In this document: piece by piece, positions 34,730-43,251 of the stretch
Layout: every line of letters starts with the position of its first letter
How positions within the stretch are numbered: position 1 is the stretch's first letter
Source of the DNA: JAAXHB01 sp965221635
GTDB lineage: Bacteria > Actinomycetota > Acidimicrobiia > Acidimicrobiales > Aldehydirespiratoraceae
Direction: 5' to 3'
NCBI GenBank assembly: GCA_965221635.1
Contig: OZ244902.1
Coordinates: 3,038,001-3,102,000 of the forward strand
DNA: 64,000 nucleotides
Notes under the pieces: model-generated
Databases searched by the model: none
What the model was told of the DNA's origin: nothing
What the model saw: the letters and a program-made list of their open reading frames with translations, nothing else
Position numbers and translations under genes: made by a program

Positions 34730-35854
34730 TTACAGGCCTATGCGCTGGGCCAGGAGCTCGCGGTGGTAGGTGGGATCACCGAAAAGCAGCTCGCTGCTCT
34801 TGGCTCGTTTGAAGTACAGGTGCGCCGGGTGCTCCCAGGTGAAGCCGATTCCGCCGTGGATTTGGATGTTCTCCGCGGCGGCGTGGAAGTACGCCTCCGA
34901 GCAGTAGCTCTTGGCCAATGACGCCACCTGCGGCAGTTCGTCGTTGAGCTCCGCCGCGCACCAGCCCGCGTAGTAAGCGGCCGACTTGGCCGATTCCACT
35001 TCGAGCAGCATGTCGGCACACTTGTGTTTGATCGCCTGAAACGAACCTATGGGCCTGCCGAACTGCACCCGAACCTTGGCGTACTCAACCGACATTTCCA
35101 GGCACTTCTGAGCGCCACCAACCTGCTCGGCTGCGAGCGCAACCGCGGCCAGGTCAAGCACCCGCTCCAGGGTGGCCCAGCCGCCGCCGTCGGCGCCCAC
35201 AAGGGTGCCTTGCACACCGTCGAAGTCGAGGCGTGCCTGCTTGCGGGTTTGGTCCATGGTGGACAGCGCCGTGCGGGTGAGTCCCTCGGCTTGAGGATCC
35301 ACACAAAACAGCGACACACCGGCGTCGCTGCGAGCCGCCACGATTATCAGGTTGGCGGTGTGACCATCCAGCACGTACATCTTGGTGCCGTCAAGGCGCC
35401 ACGTGCCCGCGGAGCCGTTCACCGGCTGGGCCGACATGGTGATTCCGCCTTCGTCCCAGCGTCCGCTTTGCTCGGTGAACGCCAGCGTGGCCCGGGTCTC
35501 CCCCGAGGCGATGCCCGGCAGGTGCGCCCCCATGGCGGCGTCGTCGCCGCTGTGCATCAAGGCGTTGGCGGCGAGCACCACCGACGAGAAGTACGGCGCG
35601 CACAGCAAGGCGCGGCCCATCTCCTCGAGCACCACAACCTGCTCCACGAAGCCGTACCCGTCGCCGCCGTGGGCTTCGGGAATCGCCAGCGCAGGCAGGC
35701 TCATTTGTTCGGCCATCTGCGCCCAAACATCGGGATCGAAGCCCTCTTCGGTGTCCATCAGCTCGCGCACGGCGGTCTCGGGGGATTTCTCCTCCAAGAA
35801 GCTGCGCACAAACTCTCGAAGCTGTTCTTGTTCCTCGCTGAAGGCAAAGTTCAC
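34730..35854 (-). CDS. Acyl-CoA dehydrogenase family protein
   Basis: A 374-residue flavoprotein that introduces a double bond into an acyl-CoA. The three-domain ACAD layout is visible: N-terminal helices (FSEEQEQLREFVRSFLEEKSP), the middle beta domain (LAFTEQSGRWDEGG...LDGTKMYVLDGHTANLIIVAA) and the C-terminal helices with YAKVRVQFGRPIGSFQAIKHKCADM and the FAD-contacting IQIHGGIGFTWEHPAHLYFKRA. Glu of TWEHP is the usual catalytic-base position in some subfamilies. The set suits short-chain or steroid-type substrates, not resolvable here. GTG 35854 has GGGAGG seven bases upstream. Confidence 0.92.
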   Translation of the reverse strand: MNFAFSEEQEQLREFVRSFLEEKSPETAVRELMDTEEGFDPDVWAQMAEQMSLPALAIPEAHGGDGYGFVEQVVVLEEMGRALLCAPYFSSVVLAANALMHSGDDAAMGAHLPGIASGETRATLAFTEQSGRWDEGGITMSAQPVNGSAGTWRLDGTKMYVLDGHTANLIIVAARSDAGVSLFCVDPQAEGLTRTALSTMDQTRKQARLDFDGVQGTLVGADGGGWATLERVLDLAAVALAAEQVGGAQKCLEMSVEYAKVRVQFGRPIGSFQAIKHKCADMLLEVESAKSAAYYAGWCAAELNDELPQVASLAKSYCSEAYFHAAAENIQIHGGIGFTWEHPAHLYFKRAKSSELLFGDPTYHRELLAQRIGL

Positions 35855-35960
35855 CGGGGGCCCTCCCTGTGGTATTGGCGACGCGTATCGGCGCCGGTCA
35901 CGCTATCCGCGCTCGGCGCGTTGGGGGCCTCTGGTCGTAGTACTTGGGAACGGTTCGCTT

Positions 35961-35966
35961 TAGGCT
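35961..35966 (+). promoter_or_regulatory. Putative -10 (TAGGCT) for leaderless sufC1 mRNA
   Basis: TAGGCT ends seven bases before GTG 35974. No Shine-Dalgarno and no clear -35 are present. Confidence 0.5.
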
Positions 35967-35973
35967 CAACACG

Positions 35974-36732
35974 GTGAACGATCTTGCGCCGTTGTTCGAG
36001 ATCGACGGTCTTCACGCTGCGCCCGCCGATGGTGGCGACGACATTTTGCGCGGCGTTGATCTGGTGGTGAACCGGGGCGAGGTTCACGCCTTGATGGGCC
36101 CCAACGGTTGCGGAAAATCCACCCTGGCCGAGGTGGTGATGGGCAGCCCCGAATACGACATCACCGCCGGCAGTGTGCGCCTCGCCGGTGAGGACATCAC
36201 CTCGTGGCCTCCCGAGGTGCGCGCCAAGGCCGGAATGTTCCTTGCGTTCCAGTATCCCCAGGAGATTCCGGGCGTTTCGGTGCGCAACTTTCTCACTCAG
36301 GCCCTTCAGGCCCGCAAGGGCACCGACGTGAGCACAATCGAAACGTACATGGCCATGCGCGAATGGATGGACCGCCTGGCGATCGACTCGTCGTTCATGG
36401 ATCGCTACCTCAACGAGAAGTTCTCCGGCGGCGAGAAGAAGCGAAACGAGATCCTGCAAATGGCGGTGCTGGAACCCGAAATGGCGATCCTGGACGAAAC
36501 CGACACAGGCCTCGACGTGGACGCGCTGCGGGTGGTGGCCACCGGCGTGAACGCGGTGCGAGGCGAACATTCCGACATGGGGGTGCTGGTGATCACCCAC
36601 TTTCAGCGACTGCTCAACGAACTGGCCCCCGATCGGGTTCACGTGATGGTGCATGGCGCCATCGTGGACAGTGGCGGCGCCGACCTGGCCGCCAGGCTCG
36701 AACGCGACGGCTACGAGCGGTACAACCCGTGA
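35974..36732 (+). CDS. sufC: Fe-S cluster assembly ATPase SufC (copy 1)
   Basis: A 252-residue ABC ATPase that powers the SufBCD scaffold. Walker A GPNGCGKST, Q-loop AFQYPQEIPGVSV, signature FSGGEKKRNE, Walker B MAILDETDTGLDVDAL and switch His VITHFQRLL are all intact. The FSGGEKKRNEILQM and DSGLD-like block distinguish SufC from other ABC ATPases; here it reads DTGLD. A second SufC is encoded at 43252-44046. The stop overlaps the sufS start (GTGA). GTG 35974 is chosen on the TAGGCT -10; starts further upstream would precede that promoter. Confidence 0.93.
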   Translation: MNDLAPLFEIDGLHAAPADGGDDILRGVDLVVNRGEVHALMGPNGCGKSTLAEVVMGSPEYDITAGSVRLAGEDITSWPPEVRAKAGMFLAFQYPQEIPGVSVRNFLTQALQARKGTDVSTIETYMAMREWMDRLAIDSSFMDRYLNEKFSGGEKKRNEILQMAVLEPEMAILDETDTGLDVDALRVVATGVNAVRGEHSDMGVLVITHFQRLLNELAPDRVHVMVHGAIVDSGGADLAARLERDGYERYNP

Positions 36733-37973
36733 GCAGTTCCGTGGGGGGCCTGCCCGGGGGGCTGAAAGCGCAGTTTCCGCTGCTGAAACGAACCGTTCAC
36801 GACCGCCCTGTGGTGTACCTGGACTCGGCCGCGACGTCGCAGAAACCCCAGTGCGTGATCGACGCGATGAACCACTACTACACCAACCTCAACGCCAACG
36901 TTCATCGCGGCGCTTACGAGATCGCCGCGCAGGCCACCGAGGCAATGGAAGCCGCACGGCGCAAGGTCGCACGGTTCATCAACGCCGCCTCGCCCGACGA
37001 GATCGTGTTCACAAAGAACGTCACCGAGGCGTTCAACCTGTTGGCACGATCGTGGGGTGGGGCCAACCTCGGGCCCGACGACGCCGTGGTGATCACCGAA
37101 ATGGAACACCACGCCAACATCGTGCCCTGGCACATACTCGCCGCCGAGAAGGGTTTCGAGTTGCGCTGGCTGCCGGTGGGCCACGACGGCAAGCTCGACC
37201 TGTCCGACCTGGATCGCCACCTAGACGGGGCCAAACTGCTGAGCGTCACGGCCATGAGCAACGTGTTGGGCACCCTCAACGACATCGAGCGTCTCGGGCG
37301 CGCGGCCCATGACGCCGGGGCGTTGATGATGGTGGACGCGGCGCAGTACGTGCCGCACCTGCCCACCGACGTTGCCGCGATGGGCGCCGACTTTTTGGGG
37401 TTCACCGGTCACAAAATGTGCGGGCCCACCGGCATCGGTGTGCTGTGGGGCCGGGCGGAGCTGTTGGAGGCCATGCCGCCGTTCATGGGTGGCGGCGAGA
37501 TGATCGTGGATGTTCGCAAGGACGGCTTTGTGGCCAACGCGATTCCTCACAAGTTCGAGGCGGGCACTCCCCCGATCGCGGAGATCGTGGGCCTCGGCGC
37601 GGCGGTGGACTTCCTCACCGAGCTGGGAATGCAGCACGTGCGAGAGCACGAGGTGAGCCTCACCGCTTACGCCATGCGATGCCTGCGCGAGCGCTGCGGC
37701 GATCACATTTCAATTCACGGGCCGAGCGAGCCCGCGGCCCGTGGCGGGGTGCTTTCGTTTTGCTACCGGGACGTTCACCCTCACGACATTTCCCAGGTGG
37801 TTGACCAGTACGGGGTGTGCGTGCGGGCCGGGCATCACTGCGCCAAGCCGCTGATGCGTGTGCTGGGGGTGCCGGCCACCACACGAGCGTCGCTTTACGT
37901 GTACAACGACACCTCCGACGTGGACGCATTGGTGGACGCCTTGGGCGTGGCCGGCGACATGTTCGCCCTGTAG
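36729..37973 (+). CDS. sufS: Cysteine desulfurase SufS
   Basis: A 414-residue group II cysteine desulfurase that takes sulfur from cysteine for Fe-S cluster assembly. Landmarks: YLDSAATSQKPQCVIDAM, NANVHRGAYEIAAQATEAMEAAR, the PLP lysine in GFTGHKMCGPTGIGVLWG, RAGHHCAKPLM with the catalytic Cys of the persulfide (H-C), and the C-terminal TTRASLYVYNDTSDVDALVDAL. Start GTG 36729 overlaps the sufC1 stop by four bases. Next come a 38-residue ORF and sufU, whose product is the sulfur acceptor for this type of desulfurase. Confidence 0.96.
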   Translation: MSSSVGGLPGGLKAQFPLLKRTVHDRPVVYLDSAATSQKPQCVIDAMNHYYTNLNANVHRGAYEIAAQATEAMEAARRKVARFINAASPDEIVFTKNVTEAFNLLARSWGGANLGPDDAVVITEMEHHANIVPWHILAAEKGFELRWLPVGHDGKLDLSDLDRHLDGAKLLSVTAMSNVLGTLNDIERLGRAAHDAGALMMVDAAQYVPHLPTDVAAMGADFLGFTGHKMCGPTGIGVLWGRAELLEAMPPFMGGGEMIVDVRKDGFVANAIPHKFEAGTPPIAEIVGLGAAVDFLTELGMQHVREHEVSLTAYAMRCLRERCGDHISIHGPSEPAARGGVLSFCYRDVHPHDISQVVDQYGVCVRAGHHCAKPLMRVLGVPATTRASLYVYNDTSDVDALVDALGVAGDMFAL

Positions 37974-37984
37974 TTCGGGCCGCC

Positions 37985-38101
37985 ATGTTCATCACTCATC
38001 TGGCGGTTCGCCGAGATCTTGAGCCTTCACGACCGGGGCTGTTCGGGGTGGCCTTGTTTGGTGTGGCGGCGTTCGTAGTCGTGTTCGGGGTGGTGAGATG
38101 A
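37985..38101 (+). CDS. 38-residue ORF with one membrane helix, between sufS and sufU
   Basis: ATG 37985 opens a 38-residue frame: a basic start MFITHLAVRRDLEPSRPG followed by one hydrophobic helix (LFGVALFGVAAFVVVFGVV). Its stop overlaps the sufU ATG (ATGA), which keeps translational coupling through the operon. The start has no good Shine-Dalgarno. It may be a real micro-protein, a translational bridge or a decayed fragment. Confidence 0.35.
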   Translation: MFITHLAVRRDLEPSRPGLFGVALFGVAAFVVVFGVVR

Positions 38102-38583
38102 GCGGGCTGGAGGATCTTTACCGGGAGATCATCCTCGACCACTACCGCAACCCGCGCAACCGTGGGGCGCTAGAGGTGCCGCCGGCGGTTCGTGCGGAGG
38201 GGTTCAACCCGCTTTGTGGTGACGAGGTGATCGTGTACGTAACCGTTGACGACGAGGGCCGCATCGCCGAGGTTGCCACTGGTGGTCAGGGATGTTCGAT
38301 CAGCCAGTCCTCGGCGTCGATGATGTCCACCGCCGTGAAGGGGCGCGACCTGGACGAGACCCGTCGTTTGGTGCGGGCCTTCAAGGCAATGATGTCGATC
38401 CGAGAGAGCGAGATCGGTGGCGACCCCGACGACGACCCGGAGGACGCCGCCGGCGAAATGGGCGAGATGAAGCTCGGCGACCTAGAAGCGCTCAGGGGCG
38501 TGGTGAAGTTCCCGGTGCGAATCAAGTGCGCCACACTGTGCTGGCACACCCTCGTTCAAGCACTGGACGAAGCCATCACCTAA
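38098..38583 (+). CDS. sufU: SufU, zinc-dependent sulfur-transfer protein
   Basis: A 161-residue U-type protein that receives sulfur from SufS and passes it to SufBCD. The three zinc-ligand cysteines are in NPLCGDEV, GGQGCSISQSSASMM and RIKCATLCWHTL; the 18-21-residue insertion typical of SufU compared with IscU is the acidic GGDPDDDPEDAAGEMGEM region. ATG 38098 overlaps the preceding short ORF, and the stop overlaps the convergent uvrD2 stop by three bases. Confidence 0.94.
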   Translation: MSGLEDLYREIILDHYRNPRNRGALEVPPAVRAEGFNPLCGDEVIVYVTVDDEGRIAEVATGGQGCSISQSSASMMSTAVKGRDLDETRRLVRAFKAMMSIRESEIGGDPDDDPEDAAGEMGEMKLGDLEALRGVVKFPVRIKCATLCWHTLVQALDEAIT

Positions 38584-41507
38584 GACCCGCCCCCGTCGTC
38601 GCCGTCCTCCTCGTTCACAATCCTGAGGATGTCGTCTCCGTAATTCTCGATCTTCGCCGGGCCTATGCCCTTGATGGCGGCCAGCTCTGCTTCGTTGGAC
38701 GGAGCACGTCTGGCGATCTCGGTCATCACCTTGTCGTGAAGCACCACGTAGGCGGGCACACCGTCGCTTTGGCTTCGCTGCAGCCGCCATTCGCGAAGCC
38801 TTCCGCGCAACACCTCTTGTGGCCCGCTGAGGGGCTCGGGGGGCGCAGGCGCGGCGCGTTGGGGTTGGCCTGGCTTTGGCACCGCGCCGGGAGGTGCGAG
38901 GCGCTGGCCGAACTTTGGCGCGCCCTCACCGGCCGGCTCGGGCGGCGTGTCCGTTTCGGGAGCGGCACCTCCGAGCGGTCGGGGGCCTTGGCCTGGCGGT
39001 GTGGGCTGTGGTGCCGGCGAGTGGGGCGGGTCCGGGGGGTCGGGCGGGGCCGGGGGGTCGGGCGGGGCGGGGTTTTGCATTTCGGCTATGTAGGGGCTTT
39101 CGGCGCCTCCGGTGAGGATCAGCAGCGACTCCGAGCAGCGGGTGATGGCCACGTGGAACACCCTCCGCTCCTCTTCGAGGTCCGATGCCAAGCGATGCGG
39201 CATGAGACCCTCCGCGGCCTCGAACACCACCACGTGGGGCCATTGCATGCCCTTGGTGCGATGCACCGTGGCCAGGCGCACTCCCCCGCCCCAGCCTTGT
39301 GTGGCCGCCGACACGGGGTCGCCCGCCGGGGTGTCGTTCGCGGTGTCTTGGCTGCGGGTGAGTTGGGATTCCAACCAGCCTTGGAAGCTTGCGGGCGAGT
39401 CGTGGAATGCGGCCACCGACAGCAGGGCTCGCAGGTCGTCGCCGTGCGCGGAACGGTCAACTGAGCGTCTCGAACCGTCGAGTCGTTCGTCTATCGAAGC
39501 GCCCAGGCCCATGTCTCGCACCGCTTCGAGAAGCCTCCGCGTGCCCGCTCCCGAGGCGGCCACGTCCCTGATGTGCTCAATGTCGTCGGCCAGTTCGTGA
39601 ACCCGTCGGGAGCTTCGCTCGTCGGTGAGCCTGCCCGCCAGGGCCCGCAAGCGGCTGATGCTTCGTTGCTCGGCAACCCACTCCACAACCCTTGGCGATA
39701 TGCCTCGAGGGGGCCGTCGTGCGGCTGTGGCCAACGCCGCTGCGGGGAGCGCCCTACTGGGAGCCACGGCGAGGCGCAGCCACGCCAACGCTGCGGCTAC
39801 GCCTGTGCGTTCCAAGAACCACGGCCCCACGGGACGCATGCAGGCAATCCCCGCCGACGCCAGCGCGATCTGCGGGGCCAGCAGAGTGCTGTTCACCCTT
39901 GTGAGCACGGCAATGTCGGACGTGTCGACCCCGGCCGCGAGCAGTGCGCCCACATGCTTCACCAACTCGGCCGCGCCCTTGTGCACCACAGAGATAACCG
40001 CGTCCGACGCTCCACTGGATTCTCCGCCAGCCGAGGTTCGGTCGGCGCGGGAGGAGACGATCTCTTTGGGGACGCGGTGGCGGTTGTGGGACAGCAGGTT
40101 TGTGGCTGCTGTGACCACCTCGGGCGGGCACCGGTAGTTGACACGCAGCAGGCGTTGGTGGGCACAAGGGAAGTAACGCTGGTAGTTGATCAGCCACTCA
40201 GGGTTTGCGCCGGTGTACCCGTAAATCGTCTGATCGTCGTCGCCCACTCCGAACACCTCGGCACGTGGCCCCGCAAGCAGGCGCACCAACAGCAAATGGG
40301 CCGGGGTGAGGTCCTGGAACTCGTCCACCAGAAGCACCCCGCAAGCCCGTCGGGCGGCGGCTCGGGCGGCGTGATCGCTCAGCAGGATCTGCACGGCTCG
40401 GATGATCTGATGGTCAAAGTCCACCACACCGCGAGTCGCGAGTTCCTCCACGTATGCGGGGGCCACGTCGGTGAAGCCGGTCACGTCGGGGGCGTAGTCG
40501 CGTTCCACCTCCGCCGGGTCGCGCAACCCCAGTCGTGACGCACCGAGCGCCTCCAACCAGGGGGCGAGCGGGTCGGTCATGGCGCGGCGTTGACGCCTAG
40601 GGATCAGCGGCGCCAGCACGTCTCGCGCCGCAGGCTCGTCGATCACCTCCACGCGTCCCATGCCCGCAGGTCGTGCGAAGGGGCCGGTGCCGTTGCAGAT
40701 CGCCAGGCCCAGGCTGTTGAGGGTGCGCACCTGCAACCCGGTGAGGTCGGCGGTGCGCTGTTGCATCTCGGCTCGGGCTCGCACGTTGAACGCCACCAGG
40801 CACACCGCCTCGGGCGCAACGCCGAGATCGCGGATCAGATGGCGGGCGCGTTCGGTGAGAACCCTGGTCTTGCCCGACCCTGCCGGGGCCACGATGCAAG
40901 CCGGGCCACCAAGACGGGCCACCGCTTGCAACTGATCGGGCGCCAGCTCGGCGCTGGGTTCCGCGGGTCGCAGCGGCGCGAGGCGTCCCACGGCCAGGTT
41001 GGGTGCGCAAACCAGGCCCGCTCCGTGGAGTTGCTCGGAAGTGAACGAGTCCAGCGGGCCGCCGTCGCACCACAACGACCCCTCGTTTGGCGCCACCACG
41101 TCACCGGGAGTGTCTGGGCCAGCCGGGGCCGCTCCAAGTCGCAGCGCCTGGGTTCTCGGCTCAAATTGCGGGCGGGCGGGATCACGGGCGTCCACAACGT
41201 TGGCCGTGAGAAGGTGCGCCCAAACCTCGGATCCGAGGGTGTGACCAGGGCCGAGCTCCCACCAGTGCGGCGCCTGGGCGATCACCGGCCCGGGCCGCGC
41301 CCCGATCAACTCGATCACGATGCGCCGTCGCAGCGCCCAGGCGTCGCGCAGCTCCCGGCCCACCTTCGCGTTGGGGTCGGCCATGTTCACAGTGAGCCTC
41401 GGCGCCTGCCGCCAAGGCGAGGGCGCCTCCTGGCCGGGCGCCACCAGCACCCCGCGACCCAAACAATCAGGCCCCGCAAGCCTGCCGATCTCGCCCCCGG
41501 TCACCAC
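38580..41507 (-). CDS. UvrD2-like superfamily 1A DNA helicase with HRDC domain
   Basis: A 975-residue 3'-5' helicase for DNA repair. The helicase motifs appear in order: Q/I DQLQAVARLGGPACIVAPAGSGKTRVLTERA (Walker A at 207-214), II VLLVDEFQDLTP, III GVGDDDQTIYGYTGA, IV VNYRCPPEVV, V VRLATVHRTKGMQWPHVVVFEAAEG and VI EERRVFHVAITRC. A Pro-rich linker of about 100 residues (with PPDPPAPPDPPDPP repeats) leads to a C-terminal HRDC domain (LREWRLQRSQSDGVPAYVVLHD...LAAIKGIGPAKIENYGDDILRIV). The first 190 residues are a distinct N-terminal domain I do not recognise. The four cysteines of mycobacterial UvrD2 are not evident. Start GTG 41507. Confidence 0.9.
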   Translation of the reverse strand: MVTGGEIGRLAGPDCLGRGVLVAPGQEAPSPWRQAPRLTVNMADPNAKVGRELRDAWALRRRIVIELIGARPGPVIAQAPHWWELGPGHTLGSEVWAHLLTANVVDARDPARPQFEPRTQALRLGAAPAGPDTPGDVVAPNEGSLWCDGGPLDSFTSEQLHGAGLVCAPNLAVGRLAPLRPAEPSAELAPDQLQAVARLGGPACIVAPAGSGKTRVLTERARHLIRDLGVAPEAVCLVAFNVRARAEMQQRTADLTGLQVRTLNSLGLAICNGTGPFARPAGMGRVEVIDEPAARDVLAPLIPRRQRRAMTDPLAPWLEALGASRLGLRDPAEVERDYAPDVTGFTDVAPAYVEELATRGVVDFDHQIIRAVQILLSDHAARAAARRACGVLLVDEFQDLTPAHLLLVRLLAGPRAEVFGVGDDDQTIYGYTGANPEWLINYQRYFPCAHQRLLRVNYRCPPEVVTAATNLLSHNRHRVPKEIVSSRADRTSAGGESSGASDAVISVVHKGAAELVKHVGALLAAGVDTSDIAVLTRVNSTLLAPQIALASAGIACMRPVGPWFLERTGVAAALAWLRLAVAPSRALPAAALATAARRPPRGISPRVVEWVAEQRSISRLRALAGRLTDERSSRRVHELADDIEHIRDVAASGAGTRRLLEAVRDMGLGASIDERLDGSRRSVDRSAHGDDLRALLSVAAFHDSPASFQGWLESQLTRSQDTANDTPAGDPVSAATQGWGGGVRLATVHRTKGMQWPHVVVFEAAEGLMPHRLASDLEEERRVFHVAITRCSESLLILTGGAESPYIAEMQNPAPPDPPAPPDPPDPPHSPAPQPTPPGQGPRPLGGAAPETDTPPEPAGEGAPKFGQRLAPPGAVPKPGQPQRAAPAPPEPLSGPQEVLRGRLREWRLQRSQSDGVPAYVVLHDKVMTEIARRAPSNEAELAAIKGIGPAKIENYGDDILRIVNEEDGDDGGGS

Positions 41508-41592
41508 AATCGATGATGTCTACCGGAACCGTGAGTTGTCATGTGTGGATTCTCTCCCAAGACGGTGCCGGTTGAGTCCGGCCATGGATGGT

Positions 41593-41611
41593 GCCTCCCG
41601 AGGCGGGAGGC
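41593..41611. other. 7-bp hairpin upstream of the DUF2510 gene
   Basis: GCCTCCC (41593-41599) pairs with GGGAGGC (41605-41611) around a five-base loop. It lies just before the putative -10 of the DUF2510 gene and could be an operator-like dyad or a terminator of transcription coming from upstream. Confidence 0.35.
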
Positions 41612-41616
41612 TCGGT

Positions 41617-41622
41617 TAGCTT
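41617..41622 (+). promoter_or_regulatory. Putative -10 (TAGCTT) for leaderless mRNA
   Basis: TAGCTT ends seven bases before GTG 41630, the same hexamer and spacing as at 52007-52012. Confidence 0.5.
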
Positions 41623-41629
41623 TGTTGGG

Positions 41630-42685
41630 GTGAGTGACCTTCCGCCGCCGAACTGGTATCCCGACCCTGAGGACTCGTCCAAGTATCGCTACTGGGACGG
41701 AAGTCAATGGACCGACAACCGCTCGGTGCGCTACTACGACGCGTCCGGGCCCGAGCACGGGCTGCGCCCAGCCGGAAAGGTCATCAGCGACACGCTGCGG
41801 ATGCTGCGCCGCCGGTGGGCCGCCCTAGCCGCGCTCGTGGCCATCGGGGTCACCGGAACCGTGGTTGCCTTTTTCCTGGTACTCGCTGCGGTGGCCAGCC
41901 TGCTTCTCGGTGAGCTGCCCGAGATCATTCGACGGGTCACCTCAAGTGATTTCGATCCCACGACCCAAAGCGAACGGGACTACTTCGGTTCGCTGAGCCT
42001 GGAGTGGACAGTGACGTTCTTCGTGCTGCTAGCGGCTGCAGTCGTGACATTCTGGGTGACCGCCAGACTGATTCACGTAGTCGTCACGGTGATGGCCACC
42101 GACGAACTCCACAGCCGCAAGCGTGGCTTTGGGTCAACGCTGAGTCTGGCAATGAAGCGTGTTCCTCGGGTGGTCTATGTGGACGTTCAGTTCCTGGGAC
42201 TTGGCATTGGAGCGATGATCATCTGGCTCCTGGCGGGTTCAGTACACGGGCTGCTGGCGTTCTTGGTGTCAATCGTCGTCATCGTTGCACTGGTGATGAC
42301 AATCCCGGTTCTTCCGATGGCCCTTGCGGTGGCATCGGTCGGCCCCAGAAGGCAGGCCCTGAAATACGGGGTGAGGATGGTCCGGGGAAGGTTCTGGGCC
42401 CTGCTCGGCCGGATGCTGCTGGTTTACTTGTTGGGAACCGCTGTGATTTTCGTTCCTTCGTTCATCCTTGGTGTCCTTGCGGCTGACTCCCTTTCTCTGT
42501 TGCTCGTCTCACAGGTGGTTGGTCAGATCCTCGGTGTGATCGCGCAGCTTGCGTACATCCTGGCCTTCACCATCTTGTACTTGGACGCCGGAGGAGAGGT
42601 CGACCCTCGAATCGCCTTTAGTGGCGAACCCTCCGAGCACGAAACGGACGAAGCGGACGAAACGGCTGATAGCCCCGTCGCTTAG
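41630..42685 (+). CDS. DUF2510 domain membrane protein
   Basis: A 351-residue protein. Residues 1-30 are a DUF2510 module (PPPNWYPDPEDSSKYRYWDGSQWTDNRS), a short actinobacterial W-Y-D-P...W-D-G-x-x-W motif thought to sit on the cytoplasmic side of membrane proteins. About five or six membrane helices follow (about 65-90, 135-160, 185-215, 220-240, 275-300 and 305-330), separated by a basic loop HSRKRGFGSTLSLAMKR and with an acidic C-terminal tail. The shape resembles glycerophosphoryl-diester-phosphodiesterase-type membrane domains, but that is only a guess. GTG 41630 is chosen because DUF2510 begins right after it and a -10 fits. Confidence 0.75.
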   Translation: MSDLPPPNWYPDPEDSSKYRYWDGSQWTDNRSVRYYDASGPEHGLRPAGKVISDTLRMLRRRWAALAALVAIGVTGTVVAFFLVLAAVASLLLGELPEIIRRVTSSDFDPTTQSERDYFGSLSLEWTVTFFVLLAAAVVTFWVTARLIHVVVTVMATDELHSRKRGFGSTLSLAMKRVPRVVYVDVQFLGLGIGAMIIWLLAGSVHGLLAFLVSIVVIVALVMTIPVLPMALAVASVGPRRQALKYGVRMVRGRFWALLGRMLLVYLLGTAVIFVPSFILGVLAADSLSLLLVSQVVGQILGVIAQLAYILAFTILYLDAGGEVDPRIAFSGEPSEHETDEADETADSPVA

Positions 42686-42755
42686 CTCGCCGGGCGCGAC
42701 ATGCCCGGCGCCCGAGCCCGGTTGGCGGGAGATGCCTCCGGGAGTCGACCGAGTT

Positions 42756-42795
42756 GAGGGCTCGGGGACTTAGCCGAGGGCTTGGGGACTTAGCC
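42756..42795. repeat. 20-bp tandem duplication over the end of the carbinolamine dehydratase gene
   Basis: GAGGGCTCGGGGACTTAGCC (42756-42775) is followed by a copy with one mismatch (42776-42795). The second copy contains the stop codon of the minus-strand gene, so the stop region is duplicated. Confidence 0.9.
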
Positions 42796-43080
42796 GATGG
42801 CGTCGACTTCGGCGATGAATGCCTTGTCTCTTTGGGACAAGCCGCCCACGTCGTGGCTGGTGATGGCCAACTCCACCTTGTTGTACACGTTGGACCATTC
42901 GGGATGGTGAAACTGGCGCTCGGCTATCAGCGCAACGTGCGACATGAACCCGAACGCCTCGCGGAAGTTCTTGAACACAAATGACCGGCGCATCACCACA
43001 CCGTCGAGGCGCCACTGCGGATGCGCATGGGCCAGCGCGGACACCTCGTTGTCGGTAAGCAGGTCGTTCTTGTCGCTCAT
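42790..43080 (-). CDS. Pterin-4a-carbinolamine dehydratase
   Basis: A 96-residue protein matching the PCD/DCoH family, which dehydrates 4a-hydroxytetrahydropterin. The motif FMSHVALIAERQFHHPEWSNVYNKVELAITSHDVGGLSQRD carries the [E/D]-x-x-x-HHPE-x-x-x-x-Y and T-H-D-x-G-G-L signatures with the catalytic His residues. No aromatic amino acid hydroxylase is in the window, so it may recycle another pterin. ATG 43080 follows TAGCCT (43092-43087) at six bases, another apparent leaderless start. Confidence 0.93.
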   Translation of the reverse strand: MSDKNDLLTDNEVSALAHAHPQWRLDGVVMRRSFVFKNFREAFGFMSHVALIAERQFHHPEWSNVYNKVELAITSHDVGGLSQRDKAFIAEVDAIG

Positions 43081-43186
43081 GACCGGAGGCTAGCTGCGCC
43101 CCCGCCGCCCCCGGATTTCGCCCGAACGGCTCGTTCGCCGGTAGGAGCACTCCTGCGCCACTGAACCCGGCGAGGTTGCATGCAGG

Positions 43187-43227
43187 CCGGCCGGTGGTGA
43201 CGGACCGGCCGGTGGTGACGGACCGGT
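43187..43227. repeat. 18-bp tandem repeat, 2.3 copies
   Basis: CCGGCCGGTGGTGACGGA occurs at 43187-43204 and 43205-43222, followed by a partial third copy. It lies between the carbinolamine dehydratase and sufC2 genes. Confidence 0.9.
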
Positions 43228-43233
43228 CGCAGT

Positions 43234-43249
43234 CACCCCGGTCGGGGTG
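43234..43249. terminator. Hairpin after sufC2
   Basis: CACCCC (43234-43239) pairs with GGGGTG (43244-43249) around a GGTC loop, two bases past the sufC2 stop at 43252. Terminator-like, without a T-run. Confidence 0.45.
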
Positions 43250-43251
43250 GG

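Noticed and set aside
36204..36728. 589-residue version of SufS
   Set aside because: The extension is the +1 frame of sufC1; the GTGA overlap at 36729 is the natural start.
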